A stretch of DNA of 64,000 nt from Neolewinella lacunae (GTDB lineage Bacteria > Bacteroidota > Bacteroidia > Chitinophagales > Saprospiraceae), in NCBI RefSeq assembly GCF_014349155.1, contig NZ_JACSIT010000100.1, positions 248,001-312,000 on the forward strand, in the 5' to 3' direction. Below, piece after piece: positions 1 through 8,974 of this stretch. The notes under the pieces were generated by a model. The model was not told the origin of the DNA. It searched no databases and was given only the letters and a program-made list of their open reading frames with translations. The number at the start of each line of letters is the position of its first letter. Position 1 is the stretch's first letter. The position numbers and the translations under genes are program-made.

Positions 1-113
1 AAAGCGTGCCAATCATGTTTTTAGAGTAGTAGAGTAGTAAACTTCGCAGATATTTGGTCAGTGAGTAACTTTGATATAGCTTTAACCCGTAACGGTACAG
101 TTGCTTTAAGATA

Positions 114-842
114 ATGCCCATGTGTAAGGTCAGACATCTTTTAATACTCCTGGGGGCATCCGTCTTATTCCTGAATGGAACTTGTGAGGAGGAGTGCCCC
201 CACGAGTTGGGGCCTTTGGGTTACGTTTTGCATGCTGAGGTGACTTTCTCTCCCTTGCGCGATACCTATCGGGTGGGAGATACTATTGACGTTGCTTTTA
301 GGTTGCCGGGAGTAGTCCGCAGCGAAGGCACTTCAACTTTTGTCAATTTAAAACGTGTTGATATCAGATCGCGTTCTTCCGCGAGTAGAATTGATCAAAT
401 TCTGAACATTGAAGATAGGATTACAGATGTTTTTCATAACTTTGATTTATTGACCTTTCCAGGTGCTATTGGAAATGTTGAATTAGAGAGAATTTCAGAA
501 CTTAGTTCCGGAGTCTTTGCCGAGCCCGAGCAAGATGCAAACGGAGATTTCGTATATTCCTTTTCCCTGGTTCCTAAATCAGTAGGACTTTATTTCTACA
601 GCTTTGCGTCAATAATTTTTGGTCAACAACTCGGTTTGAGCGAGAATATAGTTGAAATAGAAGATGAGTGTGAAACTACTAAGGTGCTATATAGAATCTT
701 GAATGGCGCTACTGACGAGAACTTGGATTTACTGTGTGAGAGTAGTATGGAGAGTTTATGCGTCACAGACGAGCCCCGTCGCTCAAAACTATACGAAAAT
801 TATCGCCGCCAAGCCTTTCACGTCTTCCGGGTGGTAGAATAG
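114..842 (+). CDS. Secreted or lipoprotein-like hypothetical protein, AT-rich
   Basis: Function not recognised. The 242-residue product starts with a hydrophobic signal segment (about residues 3-23) followed by a cysteine in NGTC and then an acidic Cys-containing stretch (EEEC), so export, possibly as a lipoprotein, is likely. An alternative ATG two codons in (position 120) gives MCKVRHLL and may be the real start. The body has no motif I know and no T9SS tail. Base composition is clearly more AT-rich than the flanking genes, resembling the secreted genes at 60.0-62.6 kb, which hints at a different history. It could be the end of an operon that begins left of the window. Confidence 0.65.
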   Translation: MPMCKVRHLLILLGASVLFLNGTCEEECPHELGPLGYVLHAEVTFSPLRDTYRVGDTIDVAFRLPGVVRSEGTSTFVNLKRVDIRSRSSASRIDQILNIEDRITDVFHNFDLLTFPGAIGNVELERISELSSGVFAEPEQDANGDFVYSFSLVPKSVGLYFYSFASIIFGQQLGLSENIVEIEDECETTKVLYRILNGATDENLDLLCESSMESLCVTDEPRRSKLYENYRRQAFHVFRVVE

Positions 843-892
843 CAAATCCACTGGCCTATATTTTCTAGCAGGGGATGCCAGTTGGCCCTCGG

Positions 893-900
893 TAATTTTG
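893..900 (+). promoter_or_regulatory. Putative -7 box TAATTTTG upstream of the WD40 gene
   Basis: Exact match to the Bacteroidota -7 consensus TAnnTTTG, 43 nt before the ATG at 944. I see no TTG at the expected -33 spacing, so support is partial. Confidence 0.4.
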
Positions 901-943
901 AACGAAGATCAACCACCCCCCACCACCCCGTGTTCGCCGAAGC

Positions 944-1852
944 ATGCTCACCAGAATCAACGAACGCACCGGCCACCAAGCCGCCATCTACGCCCTGTGC
1001 CCTGCGCCGGGGGGCTTTTTCAGCGCGGCGGCCGACGGCTACCTCGTCCGTTGGCAAGCCGATGATGCCGAACTGGGCAAGGTGGTCGCCCAGGTAGAAG
1101 GGGGGAAGTTTCTTTGCCTGACTACGCTATACGACGGCGGTTTGGTAGCTGGTGCCCTCGACGGTGGCGTCCACTGGCTCTACCCCGGCGCAGCAGAACG
1201 CAACCTCCACATCGCCCAGCACCGCCGCGGGGTCTTCGCCATCTGCCGCGTCGGGGACGAAGTCTTTACCGGCGGCGGCGACGGCATCCTCACCCGCTGG
1301 AACGCCCACACCGGCCGCACCCTGGAAAGCCTGCCGCTGAGCGCCAACTCCCTGCGTTGCATCGCCCACTTCCCCGCCGCCAATGCCTTACTCGTTGGGG
1401 CCAGCGACGGGCAGATCTACACGGTAAGTCTTCCAGATTTTACGCTCATCCACACCGTCCCGGCCAACGAACCCTCCGTATTCACCGTAGTTCCGATTCC
1501 CCCAGGCCTGGGCCCTGGCTACATCAGCGGGGGCCGCGATGCCCGCCTGCGGGTCTTCGGTTACCCGGTGGGAAAAGAAATCCAACTTCCCCCCGTCACC
1601 GACGCCCACCTGAGCACCGTCAACGCCATGGCCTTCGACCCCACGGGACAATTCCTGGCCACCGCCAGCCGCGATAAAACCGTCAAACTCTGGAAGGCCG
1701 ACACCCTCGAACTCCTTAAAGTGTGTGAAGTCGTCCGCGACCGTGGCCACGTCAATTCCGTAAACACCCTGCTTTGGCTGGACGATAAACACCTGCTCAC
1801 CGCCGGAGATGACCGCCGCATCCTGGAGTGGCGACTGAACGACCAAACGTAG
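944..1852 (+). CDS. WD40 repeat protein
   Basis: A 302-residue WD40 beta-propeller protein, probably a cytoplasmic protein-interaction scaffold, since no signal peptide is visible. Blade-like repeats with GH/SD...W ends run through the length. The clearest are near the C-terminus: FLATASRDKTVKLW (about residues 230-243) and HLLTAGDDRRILEW (about 283-296). The stop TAG at 1850-1852 is also the first bases of the inverted-repeat element that follows, so the element may have replaced the original 3' end; the last blade nevertheless looks complete. The kinase gene downstream is convergent, so no operon partner is apparent. Confidence 0.85.
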   Translation: MLTRINERTGHQAAIYALCPAPGGFFSAAADGYLVRWQADDAELGKVVAQVEGGKFLCLTTLYDGGLVAGALDGGVHWLYPGAAERNLHIAQHRRGVFAICRVGDEVFTGGGDGILTRWNAHTGRTLESLPLSANSLRCIAHFPAANALLVGASDGQIYTVSLPDFTLIHTVPANEPSVFTVVPIPPGLGPGYISGGRDARLRVFGYPVGKEIQLPPVTDAHLSTVNAMAFDPTGQFLATASRDKTVKLWKADTLELLKVCEVVRDRGHVNSVNTLLWLDDKHLLTAGDDRRILEWRLNDQT

Positions 1853-2070
1853 GCTGTCTAATTAATTGGGGTGAGCCCGTACGCTCGTAAGACTGCCTAG
1901 GTTGAGACCCTCTGGGTCGATCGAGCCAGGCACCGTGGTGTATTCTCCTACAACCCAGAGGGTCTCGACCTGGTAAGCGCTTGAGCCTCCCACGGTTGAT
2001 CTGGGGTTGAGCCCCCAACGAATGGGCCAAAGTGAGTACGGCTGCGGCCTAGCTAAGTAGACAGCCTACG
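1848..2070. mobile_element. Small non-autonomous element with terminal inverted repeats (MITE-like)
   Basis: Terminal inverted repeats CGTAGGCTGTCTA (1848-1860) and TAGACAGCCTACG (2058-2070) match over 13 bases. An inner inverted repeat lies at 1899-1917 and 1953-1971 (18 of 19 bases; core GAGACCCTCTGGGT). No open reading frame of note lies inside. The roughly 220-bp size, nested inverted repeats and position between two convergent genes fit a MITE-like insertion. The matching CG at each outer end could be part of the repeat or a 2-bp target duplication. The left end overlaps the WD40 stop codon. Confidence 0.6.
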
Positions 2071-2086
2071 ACTAAACGCCAGCACT

Positions 2087-5000
2087 TCAATCCTCCTCAT
2101 TACCCGCAATGTGGATGGTGACCCGGGTGCCGGTGTGTTCCCGGTCCGGGTACAGGTCTTCCGTTTGGTAGCTCACCGTAACGGACTCGTGCTCGCGGAG
2201 TAGGCGCCGCCGGTCTTCCAAAATCTGGGTTGCGCGGGAAACGTGTTCACGTCCCAACTGCGCCGCCCCGGCAGCCTTGCGGCCCACGCCATTGTCGGTA
2301 ATGGTGCAGACGATGACTTCCTCCAAGGCATCGCGCAGCTCAAACCGCAGCCACAATTTGCCCCCTTCCTGGATCGGCCCCAGGCCATGGTTGATGGCAT
2401 TTTCCACGATGGGCTGGAGCAGCAGCGAGGGGACTTCGTCCATCTCCAGGTCGAGCTCCGGGTCCACGTAAAGCTCGAAATCGAACTTGCCCGGGAAGCG
2501 CAACTGCTCTAAACCCACGTAGCGACGCAGCATGTCGATCTCTTCCCCGATGGGGATAAATTGCTTGCGGGAGGATTCCAGAAACAAACGCATCAGGCGG
2601 GCAAAGTCAGTGAGGTATCCGGTGGCCGTTTCTACGTCTTTGGTGTTGCGGATGAATTCCCGGATGGCGTTCATGGCATTGGAAATGAAGTGCGGGTTCA
2701 TTTGCTGGCGGATGGCGCGCAACTCCAGGTTTTGCAATTGCCGCTTGTGCTCAAATACCTTGCGCATCTGCCGGATGCGGTTTTCTTGCCACTGGTAGAA
2801 TGCGCCAATGGCGGTGAGGATGAGCAGCAGATAAAACCAGGCTTGGTTGTACCAAGGTTTCAGTACCGTTATGGGTAAGCTGACGATCTCCCCACTCTCG
2901 CGCCCAAATCCGTCGATGGCCCGCAGTTGAAAGGTATAACGGCCGGGTGGCAAGCGGGTGTACCGCACCGCGTTGGCCGTTTCCATCGGGTGCCAATCGG
3001 GGTCATAGCCCACCAGGCGGGTTTGGTAGAGGCGGTCGCCCGGCGCAAACAGGTCGGGGATGGTGTATTCCAGCGTAAAGTACACCACCGAGGGGTCAAT
3101 GACTAAACCCGCCTCCTGCTCCCGGGTAATGGGGTGCACGCTTTCGTAACCCACCCGCTCGTCCAGTACCCGGTAGCGAAGCAGCACGGGCCGGAACGGA
3201 CTGGGCTTGGGCAGCAGATCCTCAACTTTAAAAGAGGTAAAGCCATTGATGCCCCCGGCGTACCAACGTGCGTCGGTGGGGTTGTAAAATAAGGCAGGGG
3301 TATTGAATTCGTTGCTGGGCAAGCCGTGGGCGGTGGTGAATACCGATTGTTTCCCATCCCAGTGGATGACCAAGCCATTGAAGGTAGCAATCAAAAGCTC
3401 ACCTCCCGCGGCAAGTCGCAGCCCCGCAATGTCGTTGCTGGGGAGGTAGAGAAATTTTTTGGGGTCGTAATCCGGGCTTCCCTCTTCCATTATTCCCCCC
3501 GCGTGACGGAAGACCTCCGTTTCCGGATTAAAACTGTACAGCCCCGCGCCAATGGTTCCCAGTAGCAATTGCCCGTTACTTCGGACCAAAATATCCGAAA
3601 TCGTCACTTGCCTGCCCTGGTCAAAATGGTAGTTGTGTAGCCGTTCAGTCAGGTAATCAAAGCGGTACAACCCGCCAATGGAGCCCAGCCAGTAACACTG
3701 CCGGCTGCTGTCTTTGACTACCCGCCGGGCCCAGCCCGCAATGTGCGTTTCCGGTCCGGCCGGCAGCACGGGCAAAAAAACATCTCGGTCGGGGTAAAAG
3801 TAATAGAGCTTTCCTTCCGTATGGTTTTTGCTGTGCTCCGTTACCACCAGCAGCTCGTCATCCGTTCGCCCGGGAATAATCCAGCGGGTCACTTGGTTAG
3901 GATCGGGCATGGCCCACCGCTTCCACTCGTCAGTACGGGGTCGGTAGCGGTACACGTGGCCAGTATCTACTTCACCCCGGAAACAACTCATGCCATAAAT
4001 ATCACCTCGGTAGTTGATCAGTTCTGAGCCGCAGCCGAATTGGTTGGCCACCGCGCCACTATTGTCGCGCATCAGCAACGTATCCACGTCCTGCCCGTCA
4101 GGACCCACGCGAAACCAGTGCGGGGTGCGGGAATCTTTGTTAGCGTAAACGTTCCCCTCGTCGTCCGCCGCAAAGCCACGCATTACCTCCCCGAATTGGC
4201 CCGGCTTCACTTGCCGGTAGAGGTAATTCCGGAACCGCTGCACCTCCTGACGGAAAAAAGACAAGACGATCAGCCCGCCGTGGGTATTGAGGTGGATGTC
4301 CCGCCGAAAATCGCTTCCGGTAATCGTTAAAATACGGTTTTCGCGTTTGAGGATCCAGTCCATGGAGTAGGTCTGTCCATTCTCCAGCATCACCAAATCG
4401 TGGAAGCGCAAAGAGGTCTCTCCCAAGTTGCCCAGCATTAAGCGGTGGTGTTCGTCTTCGCTGGCGTAATTTACCGGCAATCCCGTGGGAAGCCCGGGAT
4501 GCAGGACGGGCGTTGCGGTGCCCGTGGCAACGTGGTAAAGTTTGCCGCCGCCGCTGATCCAGATGCGGTCTCCCCGGTCCAGATGCAATAGGTCGTAAGG
4601 CTCCGTAAAAGGTAAAGGGATTACCTTGGTTCCGGCCGGCGAATGGTGGACCAACTGATGACCCAGCTCCTGGTACAACAGGTAATGGGTCGAATCGGCG
4701 TAAATGAGTCGGTCACCGCGCTGGGCAAAAGCTTCCAGCGTATGGTAGCGTTGTGGCCGATCTCCCCGCCGGAAGGCAAAAATGCCGTCGCCGCAAACAA
4801 AAAACACCCGGCCCGCCCGGGAAAATACCGCACCGCCGAATTCCCCCTCCAGGGTTTCCGTCAGCCGCGCTCCACTGGCTTCCAAAAGGGTTGGGTCGAA
4901 GATTTCAATGGAGTCACCCAGGCCTTTCGGTAACGCAATGAGCGTCCCGTCCGGACTGGCCCGGAACTCACCCTTAAAGCGTTGGGGGAAATGCGAAAAT

Positions 5001-5233
5001 GGACTGGCCTCGTAGCCATCGTAACGCGCCAGGCCGCTTTCCGTCGCCAGCCAGAGGAGATGACGCTGGTCGTACGCCGTATTGTTTACCCGTCGGTTGA
5101 GCAGCCCATCGTCCAGGCCCAGGTAATGCTGCCGGACTTGCCCAAAGCTGCTTTCCTGGCCCCGGGCTACCGTTACGGCACCGACCAACAGGAAAATTCC
5201 CAGTCCGCGAGTCACTACCTTTTTCAGCAACAT
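2087..5233 (-). CDS. Hybrid-type sensor histidine kinase with periplasmic propeller (LytS/YehU-class)
   Basis: Sensor kinase of the two-component-propeller/Y_Y_Y/His_kinase class, about 1048 residues from the ATG at 5233 (a TTG lies two codons upstream). Order: signal peptide (about 1-25), a long periplasmic beta-propeller region (about 35-690), a Y_Y_Y domain (about 715-795, ending with PPGRYTFQLRAIDGFG), one membrane helix near 800-820, then a cytoplasmic His_kinase domain with the phospho-acceptor in QQMNPHFISNAMNAI and a HATPase domain with LLLQPIVENAINHGL and TDNGVGR. It is divergent from the LytTR regulator at 5369, its probable partner. The periplasmic ligand cannot be read from the sequence; related propeller sensors often detect oligosaccharides. 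Confidence 0.93.
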   Translation of the reverse strand: MLLKKVVTRGLGIFLLVGAVTVARGQESSFGQVRQHYLGLDDGLLNRRVNNTAYDQRHLLWLATESGLARYDGYEASPFSHFPQRFKGEFRASPDGTLIALPKGLGDSIEIFDPTLLEASGARLTETLEGEFGGAVFSRAGRVFFVCGDGIFAFRRGDRPQRYHTLEAFAQRGDRLIYADSTHYLLYQELGHQLVHHSPAGTKVIPLPFTEPYDLLHLDRGDRIWISGGGKLYHVATGTATPVLHPGLPTGLPVNYASEDEHHRLMLGNLGETSLRFHDLVMLENGQTYSMDWILKRENRILTITGSDFRRDIHLNTHGGLIVLSFFRQEVQRFRNYLYRQVKPGQFGEVMRGFAADDEGNVYANKDSRTPHWFRVGPDGQDVDTLLMRDNSGAVANQFGCGSELINYRGDIYGMSCFRGEVDTGHVYRYRPRTDEWKRWAMPDPNQVTRWIIPGRTDDELLVVTEHSKNHTEGKLYYFYPDRDVFLPVLPAGPETHIAGWARRVVKDSSRQCYWLGSIGGLYRFDYLTERLHNYHFDQGRQVTISDILVRSNGQLLLGTIGAGLYSFNPETEVFRHAGGIMEEGSPDYDPKKFLYLPSNDIAGLRLAAGGELLIATFNGLVIHWDGKQSVFTTAHGLPSNEFNTPALFYNPTDARWYAGGINGFTSFKVEDLLPKPSPFRPVLLRYRVLDERVGYESVHPITREQEAGLVIDPSVVYFTLEYTIPDLFAPGDRLYQTRLVGYDPDWHPMETANAVRYTRLPPGRYTFQLRAIDGFGRESGEIVSLPITVLKPWYNQAWFYLLLILTAIGAFYQWQENRIRQMRKVFEHKRQLQNLELRAIRQQMNPHFISNAMNAIREFIRNTKDVETATGYLTDFARLMRLFLESSRKQFIPIGEEIDMLRRYVGLEQLRFPGKFDFELYVDPELDLEMDEVPSLLLQPIVENAINHGLGPIQEGGKLWLRFELRDALEEVIVCTITDNGVGRKAAGAAQLGREHVSRATQILEDRRRLLREHESVTVSYQTEDLYPDREHTGTRVTIHIAGNEED

Positions 5234-5368
5234 AACCAATCAGCCTGATGTTACCCACCGGATTGGACAGCAAGCGTAGCCATCGCTTCCTTCCTGGGGT
5301 AATTTCGGGCCGAAGTTAGCACCTTTATTTCATCCCCCAACTGTTTGAACTTCATCCCCTTTTACCGT

Positions 5369-6109
5369 ATGAACGCACTACTGATTGACGATGAATCCGC
5401 CGCAATTTCCGAATTGCGCAACCGCCTGCTGGCCGCTCATCCCGCCATCCGCATCGTCGGGGAGGCCATGAACGTCCGCGATGGCCTGAAGAAAATTAAT
5501 GCGTTAAGGCCCGACCTGCTTTTTCTGGACATTGAAATGCCCGGAGGCAATGGCTTCGAGTTGGTCCGGCAATTGCCACCAGACCACCGGCCGGAGATCA
5601 TCTTCGTCACCAGCCAGGGCACTTACGCCCTCCAGGCCTTTCGCGTGGCCGCCCTGTCCTATATCCTCAAACCCGTCGACGCCGACGAATTGAAGGCCGC
5701 CGTCGACCTGGCCACCATCCGCCTGCGGGAAAAAAACAGCGGCCAGCGCCTGGAAGTACTCCTCGAAAACCTACGCACCGATAACCCCGCCGATAAACGC
5801 ATCGGCATCCCTTCCGAAGATGGCGTGGAGTTCGTCGAAGCCAGCGAAATCATCTACTGCGAAGGCGTGGAAGGCTATACCCGCTTCCACCTGAAAAATG
5901 GGAAAACCCGCCTTTCGGCCTACAGCATCGGCCACTACCTCAGAATGTTGGAACCCTTTAATTTCTTTGCTATCCACCGTTCTTTCCTGGTTAATCACCA
6001 CCATGTGGTCAGCTACGCCAACTCCGGCGTGCTCGATCTTTCCAACGGAACCCAACTGGAAGTAAGTCGCCGGCGTCGCGGCCCCGTCAAAGAATGGTTG
6101 GGCCTTTAG
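5369..6109 (+). CDS. LytTR-family response regulator
   Basis: A 246-residue response regulator. The N-terminal receiver domain (about 1-120) has the acidic pair D7-D8, the phospho-acceptor D54 in LLFLDIEMPGG, and the conserved lysine in SYILKPVDADEL. The C-terminal LytTR DNA-binding domain (about 140-246) includes EIIYCEGVEGYTRFHL and FFAIHRSFLVNHHHV. The start is set at MNALLIDDE because the upstream in-frame ATG at 5345 adds eight residues that receivers do not have. The kinase gene diverges from it with about 135 bp between the starts, so the pair likely forms one system with a shared regulatory region. Confidence 0.93.
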   Translation: MNALLIDDESAAISELRNRLLAAHPAIRIVGEAMNVRDGLKKINALRPDLLFLDIEMPGGNGFELVRQLPPDHRPEIIFVTSQGTYALQAFRVAALSYILKPVDADELKAAVDLATIRLREKNSGQRLEVLLENLRTDNPADKRIGIPSEDGVEFVEASEIIYCEGVEGYTRFHLKNGKTRLSAYSIGHYLRMLEPFNFFAIHRSFLVNHHHVVSYANSGVLDLSNGTQLEVSRRRRGPVKEWLGL

Positions 6110-6302
6110 CCTGGCTGAAGGCCAGAAAAGGGCGACCGACGCGGTCGTTTTGCCGCTGCTCAAACGAAAGATACCGCTCGTGGCACGGCCCTTGTTTCCC
6201 GCTGCGGGCCAGCGCTATCTTTGGAACATCCTAGAAATTGACGCCGTACCCGATCTGTTTTCTTTCCGCATCGTGAATAATCCCTACGTTTTTCCCGCAG
6301 CT

Positions 6303-6344
6303 ATGAACAACAGTAACACCTGTACACAATTTTCACCACGATAG
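6303..6344 (+). other. Mini-ORF directly before a terminator
   Basis: Reads MNNSNTCTQFSPR then stop, ending 15 bases before the terminator hairpin. The mini-ORF/terminator arrangement resembles a leader-peptide attenuator, but there is no run of proline codons to match the downstream proB, so chance is at least as likely. Confidence 0.2.
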
Positions 6345-6358
6345 CCAATTAGACCCAG

Positions 6359-6394
6359 CCCGCTCTTCCTTCACCGGAGAGCGGGTTCTTTTTT
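6359..6394 (+). terminator. Intrinsic terminator upstream of proB
   Basis: An 8-bp stem CCCGCTCT (6359-6366) and AGAGCGGG (6378-6385) followed by TTCTTTTTT. It probably ends the LytTR regulator transcript. Confidence 0.75.
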
Positions 6395-6395
6395 G

Positions 6396-6411
6396 GCGCG
6401 GACGCAGGTGC
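6396..6411 (-). repeat. Dispersed repeat copy 1 (variant GCGCGGACGCAGGTGC)
   Basis: Reverse orientation relative to GCACCTGCGGCCGCGC, with one base different from the majority core. It lies right after the terminator T-run and upstream of proB. Confidence 0.7.
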
Positions 6412-6525
6412 TGGGGTAAGGGACAAAAGAGCGGGGCGAGCTCCAGCCACCGCCCTCCGGAGAATAGCCGAATTTTTCCCCCTCCCACACCCCTCTTTCC
6501 CGGGCGAGCAAACGGTCGGAGCACC

Positions 6526-6533
6526 TACCTTTG
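6526..6533 (+). promoter_or_regulatory. proB -7 box TACCTTTG, four bases before the ATG
   Basis: Perfect TAnnTTTG match ending at 6533; the ATG is at 6538. With Bacteroidota spacing, transcription would start at or next to the start codon, giving a leaderless mRNA. Confidence 0.55.
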
Positions 6534-6537
6534 ACCC

Positions 6538-7302
6538 ATGTACCGCAGCCTTGTCATCAAAGTAGGAACCAACGTCCTCACCCGCCCGGATGGTCGCCTG
6601 GACATCACCAATATCAGCCACCTGGTCGATCAGATCGCCGGCCTCAAAGCCGTAGGGATCTCGCTCGTTCTGGTCTCTTCCGGAGCCGTCGGTGCCGGTC
6701 GCGAAATCATGTCTTTCTCCGAAGACACCGGCGCGGTCGCCCAACGCCAGGTCCTCAGCGCCATCGGTCAGGTCCGGCTCATGGAGCTCTACCGGCAGCT
6801 CTTCGCCAGCCACGGGTTACTCTGCGCCCAGGTCTTAGCCACCAAGGGGGATTTCCGCGACGACCTCCACGCCGATAACATGCTCAACTGCTTTCGCGCC
6901 TTACTGCACGATCAGATCGTCCCCGTGGTCAACGAAAACGACGTCGTCGCCGTCACCGAGTTGATGTTTACCGATAACGACGAACTGGCGGGCCTCGTCG
7001 CCCGGATGCTGCAGGTCGATGCCCTGGTCATCCTCTCCAGCGTCGATGGCCTCTACGATGGCCCGCCCGACGCGCCCGGCAGCCAGCTCATCCGCGAGGT
7101 GGCCGCCGGTGATGACAGCGTGCTCCAGTTCGTACAGGAGAAAAAGACCGCCTTCGGGCGCGGCGGCATGGCCACGAAAATTCGCATCGCCACCAGCACC
7201 GCCAGCGTGGGCATCCCCGTCTTGCTCGGCAACGGCCGCAAACCCAATGTCCTGGACGATCTCCGCACCGGCCAGTGGGCGGGCACCACCGTCAAAGCCT
7301 GA
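6538..7302 (+). CDS. proB: Glutamate 5-kinase
   Basis: Phosphorylates L-glutamate with ATP to gamma-glutamyl phosphate, the first step of proline synthesis, in the cytoplasm. The 254-residue protein is a single amino-acid-kinase domain: VIKVGTNVL at residues 6-14, VLVSSGAVGAGR near 44-55, NENDVVAVTE and TDNDELAGLVA for substrate binding, and GRGGMATKIRIA near the C-terminus. It lacks the C-terminal PUA domain of the E. coli enzyme (367 residues); short forms are known in Bacteroidota. proA is not in the window. The stop at 7300-7302 abuts the convergent stop of the next gene without a spacer. Confidence 0.93.
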   Translation: MYRSLVIKVGTNVLTRPDGRLDITNISHLVDQIAGLKAVGISLVLVSSGAVGAGREIMSFSEDTGAVAQRQVLSAIGQVRLMELYRQLFASHGLLCAQVLATKGDFRDDLHADNMLNCFRALLHDQIVPVVNENDVVAVTELMFTDNDELAGLVARMLQVDALVILSSVDGLYDGPPDAPGSQLIREVAAGDDSVLQFVQEKKTAFGRGGMATKIRIATSTASVGIPVLLGNGRKPNVLDDLRTGQWAGTTVKA

Positions 7303-8772
7303 TCAGCGCTCCAGCCGCGACTGCTCCACCGCCCGCAAGTTCCGCCAGTCGGGGTAATTCCACCCCCGCCAGTCGTACTGCCGGAAGGTGCCCTCCCAGC
7401 GGTGCCTGAGCACCTGCTGCTTTACGCCGGGCTGCTCCAACAACAGAAAGGTATTGCGATCATCCAGAGACCATTCCAGGTAGTGCCAGTCAATGGCCTT
7501 TTCCCCGGGAACCGCCAGATTATAGCGGGTGATGACGCCCGGCCAGTTGACTGCCCCAAAGGCCAGTAGAAATAACCACGCCGCCAAACCATTGGTGTGC
7601 AGCAGGTAACTCAGGCTCAGTTTCCGGCCAATCTTGCGGTAGAGCGTAAACAAACCAAAAAGGATGAGCAACAGAACGAAGCCCACGTACACCCGCCCCA
7701 TCGCCAGCCCGTAAGCATCAATGTAGTGGTAGTTCCGCAGCCCTACCGAAAGGGCCAGGAGGGCATTTTGCGCCAGCCAAAGCCTGGCCAGTGGTGCCAG
7801 CAACTCCCTCCCCGCCATGAAGTTCAGGCTTCCCCGGAAATAGTAAACCACCACGCCCATCGCCAGAAAAATCGAAAAAGTAAGGTTGTAGGTGCCCACG
7901 TGGACGTAGTGGCTCAGGGTGGCAGCGTCCAGGTTGCCACTGTCCAGCCACACGAAACGGAGGTCGGTGCTGTTCACGATGGCCAGCAATACATTAAGGA
8001 GTGCAAAAGTGAGCACCGCCCGGCGGTATTCGTTCTTCAGGGCCCGGAAGGGGTTAAGGACCTTAAACCAGTTTGGCCCCTCATCCGCACCCCGGCGCTT
8101 TAATTGGTCTTGAAAACCCGCCTGCCACTCTAGGACTTTCCGAGGGGAAGCCAATGGAAAAAAGAAGGCCGCCACCAAGAACAGCCCCAGCAGCGTGGTA
8201 AGCAAGGGCCCAATAACGTCCCAAAACCGCCACGAGAACAGGAAGAAGTTCCCCATTTTAGCAAAGCCCTCCGCAAAGCGAGTATTTCCCGCCAGGTAAA
8301 AACCAGTAAAAGCCAGTAAAATAAATGCTGGTACCAAGCCCTGCTTAAACCAAGCCAAAGCCGGCCACCGTGTTCTCACACCACTCCGTGCCCTCCACTG
8401 TCCTGCTACATCCCGCAGCCAGCGGATGTGACCCAAAAGCAAAGACCGCAGCCCCAGCAGCAGGCCAAACCACACAAAACGCAACTCCCGCTCCTGGGCG
8501 TACCCCAACACGAGCAGGAAGGTCAGGTGATGGGCCACCGTACTGGCCGACCCGTGTACCAACACTACACTCCCCGCCGCAAATAACAACCCCGCCACCG
8601 ACCAACTGAAACCCCGGTACTGGCTCAGCTCGGGCCGGGCCCGCAAGGCCAGCCCAATCAAAAGCCCATCGAAGAGCAAAACGTTCAGCCCCAGCGGTGC
8701 GCGGTAGAACAAAAAGGCGTAGGACACTCCCAACACCAGCAACAGCAACGAACGTCGCAAGAAATCATTCAT
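7303..8772 (-). CDS. DUF4153/DUF4173-type polytopic membrane protein
   Basis: Inner-membrane protein of 489 residues with about 11-13 predicted hydrophobic helices. The central segment NYHYIDAYGLAMGRVYVG and the preceding RLWLAQNALLALSVGLR are typical of the DUF4153/DUF4173 family; the biochemical role of the family is unknown. The reading frame stays open upstream of 8772, but that part is translated dispersed repeat (PQVLPPDPPKGG), so the ATG at 8772 (MNDFLRRSLLLL) is taken as the start. It lies downstream of the winged-helix regulator on the same strand and may be controlled by it. The soluble tail of about 60 residues ends with WRNLRAVEQSRLER. Confidence 0.75.
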   Translation of the reverse strand: MNDFLRRSLLLLVLGVSYAFLFYRAPLGLNVLLFDGLLIGLALRARPELSQYRGFSWSVAGLLFAAGSVVLVHGSASTVAHHLTFLLVLGYAQERELRFVWFGLLLGLRSLLLGHIRWLRDVAGQWRARSGVRTRWPALAWFKQGLVPAFILLAFTGFYLAGNTRFAEGFAKMGNFFLFSWRFWDVIGPLLTTLLGLFLVAAFFFPLASPRKVLEWQAGFQDQLKRRGADEGPNWFKVLNPFRALKNEYRRAVLTFALLNVLLAIVNSTDLRFVWLDSGNLDAATLSHYVHVGTYNLTFSIFLAMGVVVYYFRGSLNFMAGRELLAPLARLWLAQNALLALSVGLRNYHYIDAYGLAMGRVYVGFVLLLILFGLFTLYRKIGRKLSLSYLLHTNGLAAWLFLLAFGAVNWPGVITRYNLAVPGEKAIDWHYLEWSLDDRNTFLLLEQPGVKQQVLRHRWEGTFRQYDWRGWNYPDWRNLRAVEQSRLER

Positions 8773-8931
8773 GGATTGTGTTGTAGTACTTTGAAATTCA
8801 AAGTTTATGAACAAAAAAATCAGCACGGGATTGCGTGCAGGTTTTGACTTTCCGTAGGGTGGGGGAGTATCCTTCCGCAGGGGGTGTGGAGCCCCGGCTC
8901 TCCCCCTTTGGGGGTTGGGGGGCCAACCAAC

Positions 8932-8973
8932 TCCCCCCTTCGGGGGGTCGGGGGGGAGCACCTGCGGCCGCGC
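8932..8973 (+). repeat. Dispersed repeat copy 2, long form
   Basis: A C6TTCG6 hairpin and a G-run precede the core GCACCTGCGGCCGCGC (8958-8973). The core ends two bases before the stop codon of the winged-helix gene. G-rich tracts upstream (8910-8925) extend the repeat region. Confidence 0.75.
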
Positions 8974-8974
8974 C

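Larger units (their letters stand above)
6110..6537. other. Intergenic region between the LytTR regulator and proB
   Basis: No convincing protein gene. It holds a GGCCTT/AAGGCC inverted repeat just after the regulator stop, a 13-codon mini-ORF (6303-6344), an intrinsic terminator (6359-6394), repeat copy 1 (6396-6411) and the proB -7 box (6526-6533). Confidence 0.7.

Noticed and set aside
6150-6344. 64-codon frame before proB
   Set aside because: No signal, no domain, spans a region with no conserved pattern; its last 13 codons are the mini-ORF reported separately at low confidence.
7019-7357. 112-codon frame overlapping proB
   Set aside because: Inside the proB coding sequence in another frame.
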